Shown in pieces: positions 7,817-15,069 of a DNA stretch of 25,000 bases. The DNA comes from Symbiodinium natans (Eukaryota; Sar; Dinophyceae; Suessiales; Symbiodiniaceae), in contig CAJNDS010000086.1 in the NCBI GenBank assembly GCA_905221605.1, positions 25,001-50,000 on the forward strand, written 5' to 3'. The translations under genes were made by a program, and so were the position numbers. The first letter of the stretch is position 1, and the number at the start of each line of letters is the position of its first letter. The notes beneath the pieces are model-generated. The model had not been told where the DNA came from and made no database searches. It was given only the letters and a program-made list of their open reading frames with translations.

Positions 7817-7965
7817 AGGGTGCGGGGTTTAGGGTTTAGGGTTTAGGGTTTAGGGTTTAGGGTTTAAGGTTTAGGGTTTAGGGTTTAGGGTTTAGGGTTT
7901 AGGGTTTAGGGTTTAGGGTTTAGGGTTTAGGGTTTTAGGTTTTAGGGTTTAGGTTTCGGGTTTCG
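7817..7965 (+). repeat. TTTAGGG array, about 20 units
   Basis: One TTTAAGG unit, otherwise clean to about 7930, then TTTTAGG and TTTCGGG variants. Confidence 0.96.
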
Positions 7966-7968
7966 GGT

Positions 7969-8058
7969 CTTGAGGCGCACCTGCTTCATGCGCTTAAGAA
8001 CCAAGGAGGCACCCCACTGAAAACTGAATCAGGCCACGAGAATTCCCCTAAACCCTAA
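7969..8058. other. open island, possible exon
   Basis: The plus frame reads EAHLLHALKNQGGTPLKTES and ends in a TAA made by CCCTAA. The minus frame after GATTCAGTTTTCAG reads WGASLVLKRMKQ to a CAG|GTGCGC donor at 7980. The flanks are reversed relative to most islands (TTTAGGG left, CCCTAAA right). Confidence 0.25.
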
Positions 8059-8172
8059 GCCCTGAAAAACAAACCCTGAACCCTAAACCCTGAACCCTAA
8101 ACCCTAAACCCTAAACCCTAAGCCCTAAACCCTAAACCCTAAAGCCTAAACCCTAAACCCTAAACACTAAAC
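8046..8172 (-). repeat. CCCTAAA array
   Basis: Mixed CCCTAAA, CCCTGAA and CCCTAAG; caps the island at 8173 on its left. Confidence 0.93.
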
Positions 8173-8252
8173 CCTCCACAAGAGCCAAGGCGGCCCTTCC
8201 AACAGATGGACGTGGCAGGGCGCCGAGCGCCAGGAAGAGAAGTCACCGGTGC
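8173..8252 (-). CDS. candidate exon, 80 nt, strand uncertain
   Basis: Perfectly framed by CCCTAAA and TTTAGGG arrays. Minus: acceptor CACGAAGCTCAG, donor GGAGG|GTTTAG, frame TGDFSSWRSAPCHVHLLEGP then PWLLWR. All three plus frames are also largely open (e.g. KAALPTDGRGRAPSARKRS). No family recognised. Confidence 0.25.
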
Positions 8253-8263
8253 CTGAGCTTCGT

Positions 8264-8377
8264 GGGTTTAGGGTTTAGGGTTTAGGGTTTAGGGTTTAGG
8301 GTTTAGGGTTTAGGGTTTAGGGTTTAGGGTTTAGGGTTTAGGGTTTAGGGTTTAGGGTTTAGGGTTTAGGGTTTAGG
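8264..8377 (+). repeat. TTTAGGG array, 16 units
   Basis: Perfect heptamers; right partner of the array at 8046-8172. Confidence 0.97.
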
Positions 8378-8731
8378 GAGCCAAGTGCCGGATTTTCAGA
8401 GGTCGGGGTTTGGGGTTTAGGGTGTAGGGTTTGGGGTTTGGGATTTAGGGTTTGGCAAAAGCAGCATGAACACGGGGACGGAATCCTCTCAATGGGGGGC
8501 CCTTTTGCCCTAAACCCTAAACCCTAAACTCAGGGGCCCTTTTTGGGAGTAGGGTTTAGGGTTCAGGGTTTAGGATTGGTTTAGGATTTGGGTTTAGGGT
8601 TTAGGGTTTCGGGTGTAGGGTTATGGGTTTGGGGTGAGAGCCCTTGAGGTTACTGCGGTGAGTATTAAACCTTTTACACCCCAAGTGATCCTCCCAGCAA
8701 AAACAACTCCCCCAGCGCGTCCATATATGTC
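8378..8731. repeat. alternating short heptamer runs and spacers
   Basis: G-strand at 8405-8450, C-strand at 8506-8531 and G-strand at 8549-8632. The C-strand run is bracketed by GGGGGGCCCTTTTG and AGGGGCCCTTTTTGGG. The spacer 8633-8731 has a plus donor-like CTGCG|GTGAGT (8658) and acceptor-like ATCCTCCCAG (8697), and a minus frame MDALGELFLLGGSLGV; strand cannot be chosen. Confidence 0.6.
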
Positions 8732-8795
8732 CCTAAACCCTAAACCCTAAACCCTGAACCCTAAACCCTAAACCCTAAACCCTAAACCCTAAACC
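8732..8795 (-). repeat. CCCTAAA array
   Basis: Nine units with one CCCTGAA; caps the following exon. Confidence 0.95.
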
Positions 8796-8808
8796 CCCAA
8801 AAGGGTAC

Positions 8809-8901
8809 CAGCCATCGACTCCAGGCGACCATGAAGCTGCAGGCGAACCCGCTCCGCGCCACCCGCCTCGCCATGGAGGAGCCCTGCAGGGAGCAGCAGG
8901 C
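8809..8901 (-). CDS. candidate exon, 93 nt, product unknown
   Basis: Minus strand. The acceptor CCCTAAATCTCTCCAG is the heptamer plus a short pyrimidine tract; the donor is ATGGCTG|GTACCC. The frame reads LLLPAGLLHGEAGGAERVRL then QLHGRLESMA, with strongly G/C-ending codons. A Leu-rich start and a charged amphipathic second half suggest a folded helical piece. A plus frame (MKLQANPLRATRLAMEEPC) is also open but lacks splice borders. Confidence 0.45.
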
Positions 8902-8909
8902 CTGGAGAG

Positions 8910-9085
8910 ATTTAGGGTTTAGGGTTTAGGGTTTAGGGTTTAGGGTTATAGGTTATAGGGTTTAGGGTTAAGGGTTTAGGGTTTAGGGTTTGGGGTTTGG
9001 GGTTTGGGGTTTAGGGCTTAGGGTTTGGGGTTTAGGGTGATAGGGTCATAGGTTATAGGTTATAGGTTTTAGAGTTTAGGGTTAG
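8910..9085 (+). repeat. TTTAGGG array with TTATAGG and TTTGGGG variants
   Basis: Clean first five units, then local blocks of TATAGGT and TTTGGGG. Confidence 0.92.
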
Positions 9086-9105
9086 GTACTAAACCCTAAA
9101 AAACC

Positions 9106-9243
9106 AGCCCTACTACGCCCTACTAAGCCCTACTAAGCCCTCCTAAAGCCCACTAAGCCCTACTAAACCCTACTAAACCCCACTAAACCCTACTAAGCCC
9201 TACTGAGCCCTACTAAACCCTACTAAACCCTACTAACCCCTCC
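9106..9243 (-). repeat. CCCTACTAAR decamer array, about 13 units
   Basis: Tandem CCCTACTAAA and CCCTACTAAG, with CCTCCTAAAG and CCCACTAA variants. A decamer derived from CCCTAAA by a CTA insertion. Each unit contains TACTAA, the yeast-type branch-point core. Confidence 0.93.
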
Positions 9244-9340
9244 TACAAGTGGTCTCTGAATTTGATACATTGTGCTGTTGTCTTCTGGTGTCGGCTTGCG
9301 TGTCCCTCTCTGCGCCACAAACTTAAACCCCCTCAGCTCT
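9244..9340. other. open island between C-strand arrays
   Basis: The minus frame FKFVAQRGTRKPTPEDNSTM then YQIQRPLVGG has good composition but no pyrimidine tract upstream. The plus strand is pyrimidine-rich (CTTCTGGTGTCGGCTTGCGTGTCCCTCTCTGC) and ends in an acceptor-like CCCCCTCAG at 9338. Confidence 0.2.
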
Positions 9341-9445
9341 ACTAAACCCTACACCAAACCCCAAACCCCAAACCCCAAAAACTCTAAACCCTAAACCCTG
9401 AACCCTAAACTCTAAACCCTAAACCCTAAACCCTACGAAACCCCT
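9341..9445 (-). repeat. CCCTAAA/CCCCAAA array
   Basis: Blocks of CCCCAAA then CCCTAAA and CTCTAAA. Confidence 0.93.
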
Positions 9446-9453
9446 GAAACCCG

Positions 9454-9540
9454 TCAAGCAAAGGGGCGCAGGTGCTCGGCGAGGTTCTGGGTGGCGCGGC
9501 GCTCGAGCTTGACGGTTGGCATCTTTGGCTCAACAGGGGC
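9454..9540 (-). CDS. candidate exon, possibly ending in a stop
   Basis: Minus strand. The acceptor CAAACCCTGAACAG leads into APVEPKMPTVKLERRATQNL then AEHLRPFA and TGA; about 80% G/C-ending codons. It could be a 3'-terminal exon, or be spliced from a GC donor (TTT|GCTTGA). The plus strand is open too (GAQVLGEVLGGAALELDGWH). The same acceptor motif starts the exon at 13844. Confidence 0.32.
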   Translation of the reverse strand, partial: APVEPKMPTVKLERRATQNLAEHLRPFA

Positions 9541-9544
9541 CTGT

Positions 9545-9811
9545 TCAGGGTTTGGGGTTTGGGGTTTAGGGTTTATAGGGTTTAGGGTTTAGGGTTTAGG
9601 GTTTAGGGTTTAGGGTTTAGGGTTTAGGGTTTAGGGTTTAGGGTTTAGGGTTTAGGGTTTAGGGTTTAGGTTTAAGGGTTTAGGGTTTAGGGTTTAGGGT
9701 TTAGGGTTTAGGGTTTAGGGTTTAGGGTTTAGGGTTTAGGGTTTAGGGTTTAGGGTTTAGGGTTTAGGGTTTAGGGTTTAGGGTTTAGGGTTTAGGGTTT
9801 AGGGTTTAGGG
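9545..9811 (+). repeat. long TTTAGGG array, about 37 units
   Basis: Near-perfect apart from TTTATAGGG at 9571 and TTTAAGGG at about 9669. Confidence 0.97.
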
Positions 9812-9844
9812 CTTAAGCGGTCTGGAGGGGGATTTGAGGGGGAT

Positions 9845-10062
9845 TTAAGGGGTTTCAAGGGTTTGGGGCCGTTGGGGGCTTTGGGCTGTGGGAGTTGGCT
9901 GTTGGGGTTTAAGGTTTTGTTTGGGGTGTCGAGACGAGACGGGTCTTGGCTTGGGGGCTTCAGGGAATGGAGCCCTGAAAGCCCGAACCTCCCCCCTCCC
10001 CGAAGCCAGGCTGGAATGCCAGGCAACCTCCAGAAACCGCAGCCCCGCTGATGCTCCGGCAC
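9845..10062 (-). CDS. candidate coding island, up to 218 nt
   Basis: Minus frame open from an acceptor-like CAGTCAGTAG: GAGASAGLRFLEVAWHSSLA then SGRGEVRAFRAPFPEAPKPR, then a Pro/Gln-rich tail to TAA at 9845. The tail is built from degenerate heptamers, so the exon probably ends near 9930. An overlapping minus frame (HQRGCGFWRLPGIPAWLRGG) competes. Includes a hairpin TTCAGGGAATGGAGCCCTGAA at about 9959-9979. Confidence 0.25.
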
Positions 10063-10083
10063 CTACTGACTGGCACCGGCCTA

Positions 10084-10194
10084 AACCCCTTTAAACCCCT
10101 TTAAACCCCTTTAAACCCCTTTAAACCCCTTTAAACCCCTTTAAACCCCTTTAAACCCCTTTAACCCCCTTTAAACCCCTTTAAACCCCTTTAA
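10084..10194 (-). repeat. TTTAAACCCC decamer array, 11 units
   Basis: Tandem CCCCTTTAAA with one AACC variant; another local derivative of the heptamer. Confidence 0.97.
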
Positions 10195-10320
10195 ACACAA
10201 AACCCATATAAACCCTAAACCCGAAACCCTACATTGCAAGGGGAGGCGTCAGTTCCATGAAGGCAGAGATGCCCCAGACCTAAACTCAAGAACCCCACAC
10301 CCTAAATTCTGAGGGTAGTT

Positions 10321-10372
10321 TCATGGATATATAAGGGGGTCCCTTTTAAGGGCCCATACTAGGGGACCATGC
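10321..10372 (-). mobile_element. copy of dispersed GGGCCCATA element
   Basis: On the minus strand TTGCATGGTCCCCTAGTATGGGCCC matches the plus strand at 18470-18505 and partly 6905-6935, including the GGACC core and a downstream ATATA. The minus open frame through it (10321-10512) ends HGPLVWALKRDPLIYP, which is largely element-encoded. Confidence 0.55.
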
Positions 10373-10620
10373 AACTTCTCGAAGATAAATCCCACCCTAG
10401 ATCCTACTTCTACAGCATCGTCATTTTTTTGCTGGAACATTAAGACGCGACAGGTATATAGTAGGTCGGTCGCACGGTAGTTACTGCGGTTACCACTCTT
10501 CTCGCACACGTCATCGGCCCCCTACCCAAAAGGTTCAAGGATAAAAATCAACTTACATCCAAGTGGCTTGGCAGCAGGAAAAAAAGTCGAGAAAATCAGG
10601 GTTTAAAGAAGGAAGGAGGA
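10373..10620. other. unique spacer
   Basis: AT-richer than its neighbours. The minus frame 10373-10512 (GNRSNYRATDLLYTCRVLMF then QQKNDDAVEVGSRVGF) has reasonable composition and may be an exon reading into the element at 10321, but I see no clear acceptor. Confidence 0.25.
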
Positions 10621-10775
10621 GGCGGAGGAGGGGGCCGAGCCAAGGGAAGGAGCAAGGCTGCTAGAGGACAGCGCAGTTCGAGCGCTCAAGCGTGCTGGCG
10701 CAAGCGCAGCGCACATTTTACATCGCAATGGGGCAACGAGCTCCATGGGACATGTAGGCATGTCCCTCTTTGCAG

Positions 10776-10880
10776 AGCTGGGCTCGCCTCACGAGCGCGA
10801 TGCGGGTCGGCTTGCTGCGCAGAGCAAAGCAGCTCCAGCCAGATGCTCGGATTGGGCGGTGAAGCACTCGAGTGTTTCCA
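10776..10880 (+). CDS. plus-strand exon candidate, model A
   Basis: Follows a strong acceptor CATGTCCCTCTTTGCAG. The frame LGSPHERDAGRLAAQSKAAP then ARCSDWAVKHSSVSSE stays open beyond the marked end to TGA at about 10907. It has more purine-first codons than the minus alternative (model B, 10793-11074), which overlaps it. The exon end is not determined. Confidence 0.28.
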
Positions 10881-11074
10881 GCGAGCTAGGGCACACCGTG
10901 CCCGAAGTTTGAGGGAGGACACAGGACAGGGGCAGGGGAAGAGGCAGGAAGGGAGCAGCGGCACTGTGTCAACCACGCACCCGGCGGACTCGCAAACCCA
11001 ATGAAGCTGTGCGAGTTCGAGCTCGCGCTGAAGCGCGGCGCTTCTGAGGCCAGGAGGAACTGGAGGCCAGCCTC
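10793..11074 (-). CDS. two-exon minus candidate, model B (10981-11074, 10793-10885)
   Basis: Two adjacent minus exons of 94 and 93 nt. First: acceptor CAATTTGAAG, frame GWPPVPPGLRSAALQRELEL then AQLHWVCESA, donor G|GTGCGT. The intron is pyrimidine-rich and ends GGTGTGCCCTAG. Second: SLETLECFTAQSEHLAGAAL then LCAASRPASR, donor TC|GTGAGG. Phases agree across the splice. It competes with plus model A, and only one can be right. No family recognised. Confidence 0.33.
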
Positions 11075-11087
11075 CTTCAAATTGGCG
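11001..11087 (+). CDS. plus-strand exon candidate, model A
   Basis: Plus frame MKLCEFELALKRGASEARRN then WRPASFKLA ends at a consensus donor GTAAGC (11088-11093). Purine-first codon preference is good. The frame is open upstream to about 10891 but that part is Gly/Arg-rich. If not spliced it ends at TGA, 11151. A further plus frame (MKEALEVQGRVSGRLEDRVR, 11154-11216) follows after an acceptor-like CCCTTCTCTCTGAATGAAAG. Confidence 0.3.
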
Positions 11088-11354
11088 GTAAGCCATGACA
11101 AGCTGCAAGGGGTTTTGGTCGCCTGGCAGCAATCAGTGCGCCCTTCTCTCTGAATGAAAGAAGCCCTGGAGGTCCAGGGCAGGGTCTCGGGCAGGCTGGA
11201 AGACCGAGTCCGCTAGACGGTAGCAGGAGGCAGTAACCTGCGTCGGAGATCCAAGCCAATACGCCAGCGGTGGGCACCGGTACATCCCAGGTGAGCGGCA
11301 ACAGGCAAGCCTCAGCACAACCCCGACCCTGCGCCTCGCTGGCCCTGAGCCAAG

Positions 11355-11480
11355 ATGGGAAATGGAGGGGCAGCGTCGCGCTGACGATGTTTGATATCCC
11401 GGCCAACTACACCAGCGGATTCAAAGGAGACCCAGGGGAGACTTTTGAGTTTATGGTCACAGGGCGAGAGCTGTTCCAAT
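11355..11480 (+). CDS. plus-strand exon candidate, model A
   Basis: Between GAGCCAAG| and CAAT|GTGAGG the plus frame reads GKWRGSVALTMFDIPANYTS then GFKGDPGETFEFMVTGREL. Alternating hydrophobic residues, an N-glycosylation-like NYT and good purine-first codons (20 of 27 in the core) make this the most protein-like frame of the block. The minus frame over the same bases (LKSLPWVSFESAGVVGRDIK) is weaker. No family recognised. Confidence 0.35.
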
Positions 11481-11561
11481 GTGAGGGGCACAGAGCAGGA
11501 ACACACAAGTGTCCTCTGAAGTGAGGTCTTCCAAGGGGGTGTTCAAAAATAGACCCTTCGC

Positions 11562-11701
11562 CCCAAACCCTAGACCCTAAACACTAGCCCCCCAGCCCCC
11601 AAACCCTAACCCGAAACCCCAAACCTTAAACCCCAAACCCTGAACCCCAAACCCTAAACCCTAAACCCCAAACCCCAAATCCCAAACCCCAAGCCCTAAA
11701 C
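11562..11701 (-). repeat. CCCTAAA/CCCCAAA array
   Basis: Degenerate, with CCCTAGA and CCCCAAA; the last CCCTAAAC gives the GTTTAGGG donor of the next exon on the minus strand. Confidence 0.92.
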
Positions 11702-11794
11702 CCAAGGCATCGGGAGCCTGGCCCGCAGGTTCGGCAGCTTGGAACAGGTCAATGGAAAGCCGCAGGGCGCGCGCCTCGTCCTGCTCACCATCAC
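11702..11794 (-). CDS. candidate exon, 93 nt, product unknown
   Basis: Minus strand. Acceptor GGCCCCAAG|G, donor TTGG|GTTTAGGG. The frame is open: DGEQDEARALRLSIDLFQAA then EPAGQAPDAL. An acidic start is followed by an amphipathic helix. A later acceptor (GGTGAGCAG, exon from 11780) would give 79 nt in the same frame. One of the cleaner islands. Confidence 0.45.
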
Positions 11795-11819
11795 CTTGGG
11801 GCCCTAAACCTAATCCCCT

Positions 11820-11960
11820 CCCCCCCCCCCCCCCCCTAATATTCAGTACCCCCATTATGGTTATATTACACTACATGGGGGGGGGGGGGTGGGGGCTTGT
11901 CGGTTTAAATATTGGGGTAGCGGGGGCGGGGGGGGGTTTACAATAGGGGGCGGGGATTAC
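11820..11960. repeat. C16 run and G13 run as inverted homopolymers
   Basis: A poly-C tract at about 11820-11836 and a poly-G tract at about 11877-11890 are 40 bp apart and could pair. More G-rich sequence follows (GGGGGCGGGGGGGG at about 11920). Confidence 0.85.
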
Positions 11961-12450
11961 TTAAACCCTACGTAGTCCCTACTTAAACCCTACTTAAACC
12001 CTAATTTATTTGAACCCCACCTTGCCCTAGTCTAAAATCTAAGAGATTCTCAACCCTTCGGAATTTAGCAGGCGGGTGTCGGGGTTTGCAGCTTGAGAGG
12101 TCTAGCCGGTTTAGCGCAAGGCACAGCCCAAGAGCCTTGAGTACAAGCCAACACCCGCAACATAAACCCCGAACCCTAATGAACATCAAGGAAATCCCTA
12201 AACCCTAAATTCGAAACCCTAGCCTAAGCTCCTGACAAATAGACAAAGCTCCTGGCAAATAGACCCAGCCTAAACTCCTGACAAATAATTAGACAAAAAC
12301 TTCCATGCTTCGGACAGGTTCTTGATTTGGGGCTTTGGGGGCAAAGCTTGGGGAAGCTGGACAGGTGGGCGTAATGAGGGGGTTTGGGGTTCAAGGCTAA
12401 GGGTACAGGGTTCAGGGTTGAAGGTTCAGGGTGTCCTGCCTTGTGCGTTC
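11961..12450. other. mixed spacer, no firm gene
   Basis: CCCTACTTAAA repeats at 11966-12003. An island at 12006-12160 is open on the minus strand in two frames (VLACTQGSWAVPCAKPARPL; LVLKALGLCLALNRLDLSS) without splice borders. A three-copy degenerate repeat CTCCTGACAAATAGACAAAG lies at 12227-12297, and G-strand remnants at 12370-12432. Confidence 0.4.
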
Positions 12451-12452
12451 AG

Positions 12453-12526
12453 GAGCAGGCGAGCTAGCAGCAATTGACGCCGCCGTCTGTCGCGGCAGCG
12501 TTCGTATGCCTTTTGGAGGCTTGTGA
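12453..12526 (+). CDS. candidate exon, plus strand, ends in stop
   Basis: Acceptor CCTGCCTTGTGCGTTCAG, then the frame AGELAAIDAAVCRGSVRMPF GGL and TGA; a GTGACC donor one codon earlier is possible. High G/C-ending codon use. The minus strand is open in one frame but Pro/Ser/Ala-rich. Confidence 0.33.
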
Positions 12527-12529
12527 CCT

Positions 12530-12750
12530 TGCCGTAAAGGGAAGAAACCCTAAACCTCAAGGCTCTCAGAGTTCAGACTTTAGGGCAATTCAGGGCTCAG
12601 GGTACTCTAAACCCGTAACCTAAGCCGTAAGCCCTCAGCACAAAACCGAAACCCTTAAGTCTACAGCTTGAACCATTGGTCCACAACTCTAAAGCCTGAT
12701 TTCCAAAGCATTCTTGACCCACAAACCCCTAACCATCATCCATGTGCTTG
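12530..12750. other. degenerate heptamer spacer
   Basis: Scattered CCCTAAA and CCGTAA remnants with no clean array and no coding support. Confidence 0.5.
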
Positions 12751-12753
12751 CAG

Positions 12754-12813
12754 CACCAGACTACCCAGAACTCAATTGTCGTATCCTGTTCATGTGTGCT
12801 TCATTATATTTAG
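12754..12813 (+). CDS. candidate exon after strong acceptor
   Basis: ATCATCCATGTGCTTGCAG precedes a plus frame PDYPELNCRILFMCASLYLG that runs into the heptamer array at 12810. A GTATCC donor at 12781 would make a 27-nt exon. Weak on the 3' side. Confidence 0.25.
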   Translation, partial: HQTTQNSIVVSCSCVLHYI

Positions 12814-12923
12814 GGTTTAGGGGTTTAGGGATTTAGGTTTAGGGTTTAGGGGTTTTTGCGGTTAGTGACGCCCGGACAACGAAAACAAGCCTAAGCCCCA
12901 GGACCCCTACACCCCTCAACCTT

Positions 12924-13034
12924 GAACCCCTACACCATAAGCCCTCCTTGTGTGAACCTTCCTTCCTTCCTTCCTTCCGAAGCGTGAGGATCAGGTCCCG
13001 AACCCCTAAACCATAAGCCCTCCTTGTGTGGACC
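12924..13034 (+). repeat. 35-bp direct repeat plus CTTC microsatellite
   Basis: GAACCCCTACACCATAAGCC...at 12924-12958 recurs at 13000-13034 with two mismatches. Between them is (CCTT)n at 12958-12978. No coding support. Confidence 0.9.
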
Positions 13035-13104
13035 CTAAAAACCCTAAACCCCAAAAAGCCCTAATGCCTAAACCCCTAAACCCCTGAGCCCCCAAACCCC
13101 AAAG
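13035..13104 (-). repeat. CCCTAAA/CCCCTAAA array
   Basis: Short, degenerate C-strand array capping the next island. Confidence 0.85.
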
Positions 13105-13138
13105 CCCTTCTTGCTTTGTGGTTTCCGTTGTCTGCCAG

Positions 13139-13212
13139 CCAGGCGGCAGAGGGAAAACGAGAGCCGATCGCATCCATTTCGCAGCCTCGTGTCTAGGGCG
13201 TTAGAGGTGTAG
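13139..13212 (+). CDS. candidate exon, strand uncertain
   Basis: The plus acceptor TGTGGTTTCCGTTGTCTGCCAG is strong. The frame RRQRENESRSHPFRSLVSRA LEV ends at TAG. The minus strand is open as well (EMDAIGSRFPSAAWLADNGN) with a weaker acceptor. I prefer plus for the acceptor. Confidence 0.3.
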
Positions 13213-13219
13213 GGCTCAG

Positions 13220-13296
13220 AGGGTTTAGGGTTTAGGGTTTAGGGTTTAGGGTTTAGGGTTTAGGGTTTAGGGTTTAGGGTTTAGGGTTTAGGGTTT
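13220..13296 (+). repeat. TTTAGGG array, 11 units
   Basis: Clean heptamers. Confidence 0.96.
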
Positions 13297-13409
13297 CAGG
13301 CTTTAGGGGTCTAGCTGAGGGCTCGGAATGGATGCAGGCCAGGGTTCGGTAGTGAGGGTCTCGGCTTCAAGACAGGAAGTAGGTTTCTTGCTGTTCTGGT
13401 ATCCCCCAG

Positions 13410-13513
13410 AAGGACACTCACCAATATATGTAGGGACCACTAAGTACACTCACCAAGAACAACAACTTCACATGAAGCCAAGAAACCCTAAACGCCTAAA
13501 CCCTAAACCCTGA
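13410..13513 (+). CDS. candidate exon, plus strand
   Basis: Acceptor TTTCTTGCTGTTCTGGTATCCCCCAG with a long pyrimidine tract. The frame GHSPIYVGTTKYTHQEQQLH MKPR continues into CCCTAAA-derived codons and TGA. ACACTCACCAA occurs twice inside (13425, 13448). The upstream part of the same open frame (from 13328) would then be intronic. Confidence 0.3.
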
Positions 13514-13624
13514 ACGGAATCACGAATGCACCTGACCTGGTCATGACGACAGGGCGCCTGAGAACCTGCCCTGAGCTGTTTAGGTTTAGAGTGTAGGGTC
13601 TAGGGTTTCACTCCCGAAAGCCCC
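13514..13624. other. open island, strand undecided
   Basis: The plus frame NGITNAPDLVMTTGRLRTCP ELFR is open; the minus frame APCRHDQVRCIRDSVQG follows a CAG. No donor evidence. Confidence 0.2.
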
Positions 13625-13758
13625 CTTAAACCCTAAACAATTGAACCTTGACACCCCTAAACCCTAAACCCTAAACCCTGAAACCCTTAAACCCTAAACC
13701 CTGAAACCCTAAACCCCAAACCCTAAACCCTAAACCCCAAACCCTGAAACCCTTAAAC
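13625..13758 (-). repeat. CCCTAAA array with CCCTGAAA variants
   Basis: Ends CCCTTAAAC, which provides the G|GTTTAAGG donor for the exon on the minus strand. Confidence 0.93.
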
Positions 13759-13844
13759 CCGCAACAAAGACCCACACCCCTCGGCCCTGCGACCATGATG
13801 CGGTTGAAGCCTGCAGCCCGGCCAGCCTCCAGGGTTACAGGGCC
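13759..13844 (-). CDS. candidate exon, 86 nt, product unknown
   Basis: Minus strand. Acceptor ACACCCTGAACAG, donor TTGCGG|GTTTAAG. The frame GPVTLEAGRAAGFNRIMVAG then PRGVGLCC is open with strong G/C-ending codons. A Gly/Val/Ile pattern suggests a beta-rich fragment. The plus frame (ATMMRLKPAARPASRVTG) is poorer. Confidence 0.4.
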
Positions 13845-13851
13845 CTGTTCA

Positions 13852-13940
13852 GGGTGTAGGGTTTAGGGTTTAGGGTTTAGGGTCTTGGGTCTTGGGTCTT
13901 GGGTCTTGGGTCTTGGGTCTTGGGTCTTGGGTTTAGGGCC
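13852..13940 (+). repeat. TTTAGGG units and GGGTCTT array
   Basis: Three TTTAGGG units then seven tandem GGGTCTT heptamers (about 13880-13929), a locally amplified variant. Confidence 0.95.
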
Positions 13941-14160
13941 TGAGGGTGAGGGTTCATCTCAAGTTCAGGCATTCACCAGTCAAGCTCGCTATTCCGGTAG
14001 CGAACGTTCGCCCGCCCAGCCCTTGGATCCCATCACACTAGGACAATCTTGTACTTCTTGATGGACCAGTACTTGGAGTTTCATATTAACACTGTACTTA
14101 TCACTGTACTTATAACCATATTGGGGCAGGGCTTGTAAGTGCGTTGTGAGTACAGTTATA
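13941..14160. other. unique AT-richer spacer
   Basis: Contains ACTGTACTTATCACTGTACTTATAA (direct repeat ACTGTACTTAT) at about 14090-14115. No coding support. Confidence 0.5.
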
Positions 14161-14161
14161 A

Positions 14162-14644
14162 TTGAATATTTCGAATATTTTGAATATTGACGGGGTCCCC
14201 TGCCTAAGCTTGGAGGCTGGCCCAGGTCAATATTGATTATTCAGGGCTCATTTGAATATTTAAAGCGAGCCTGAATATTCAATATTCCTCTGGCCCGGCC
14301 TCCTAACCTTCACGGGGACCCCCCTCAATATTCAAAATATTCTGCATATTCAAATGTTCACGCTTTGCGTGGAGGCTGGCCCAGGTCAATATTGAATATT
14401 CAGGGCTCAATTGAATATTCAAAACGAGCCTGAACATTCAATATTCCCCTGGCCCGGCCTCTGAACCTTCAGCGGGGACCCCCCTCAATATTCAAAATAT
14501 TCATTCTGCATATTCAAATGTTCACGTTTTGCGTATAGGCTGGCCCAGGTCAAGATTGAATATTCAGGGTTCCTTTGAATATTCAAAACGGGCCTGAATA
14601 TTCAATATTCCCCTTGCCCGGCCAACTAACCCCCTCAATATTAC
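14162..14644. repeat. palindromic AATATT satellite, unit about 160 bp
   Basis: Units start GGAGGCTGGCCCAGGTCAA at 14212, 14371 and (diverged) 14535; periods 159 and 164 bp, third unit partial. Each unit holds a long hairpin: in unit 2 the arms 14373-14407 and 14426-14459 pair (CAGG.CAATATTGAATATTCAGG with its complement). A reversed fragment at 14168-14199 pairs with the GGGGACCCCCCTCAATATTC segment of the units. Non-coding. Confidence 0.85.
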
Positions 14645-14690
14645 CTCATGGTTAATAAGTACCATGAACCTCCAAGCAACCGGCTTATAA
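14645..14690. other. short spacer with CATGGT/ACCATG inverted pair
   Basis: CATGGTTAATAAGTACCATG forms a small hairpin at about 14647-14666, next to the satellite. Confidence 0.4.
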
Positions 14691-14775
14691 TAAGGGTACT
14701 TTTTTTGGTTGGTTCCTTTATAAGGGAACAGCACCAGAAAAAGGGTAAAGATGCCACTGGGATACCAGGCTGTTA
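14691..14775 (+). mobile_element. dispersed element family A, copy 1
   Basis: TAAGGGTACTTTTTTTGGTTGG ... AAAGGGTAAAGATGCC ... ATACCAGGCTGTTAA. Same order of blocks at 20571-20650 (copy 3) and 24062-24136 (copy 4), partly at 16433-16500 (copy 2). Central GTTCCTTTATAAGGGAAC forms a hairpin. Probably a small non-autonomous or intron-derived element. The minus open frame over it (14564-14860) is element-derived. Confidence 0.55.
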
Positions 14776-15064
14776 AATTGATTCTTTGCGCTTTCCGCAA
14801 ACTAAAGATGTCAACCCTGTCTCGGGGAGCAAGCTTGAGTTTAGCAAGTTTTGGGTTCAAGTTTTGGGGTTCAACCTCCTTTGGGGCTTAGATTTAGCGT
14901 CGAGGGCATAGGGCTTGAGTTGGGGCTGATAGCTCTGTATGCGCCCTCAACCCTAAACCGTTCAAGAGCCTCAGATTTCGGGATTAGGGTTGTCGGTTTA
15001 GGGTTTAGGGCTTAGGGACCCTAAACCCTAAACCACCTGAAAAACCTAAAAGGACCCTCAACCC
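14776..15064. other. degenerate heptamer spacer
   Basis: No clean gene. G-strand remnants at 14880-14940 and 14985-15018, C-strand CCCTAAA/CCCTCAA at 15019-15064. Confidence 0.5.
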
Positions 15065-15069
15065 TCAAC

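Noticed and set aside
9106-9243. CRISPR-like array
   Set aside because: Contiguous decamers without spacers; a tandem repeat only.
10686-11132. 148-codon minus open frame as a single-exon gene
   Set aside because: It includes a long pyrimidine-rich stretch better read as an intron, and other frames compete. Only the splice-bounded parts are listed.
14564-14860. 98-codon minus open frame
   Set aside because: Runs through the AATATT satellite and element family A; likely chance or element-derived.
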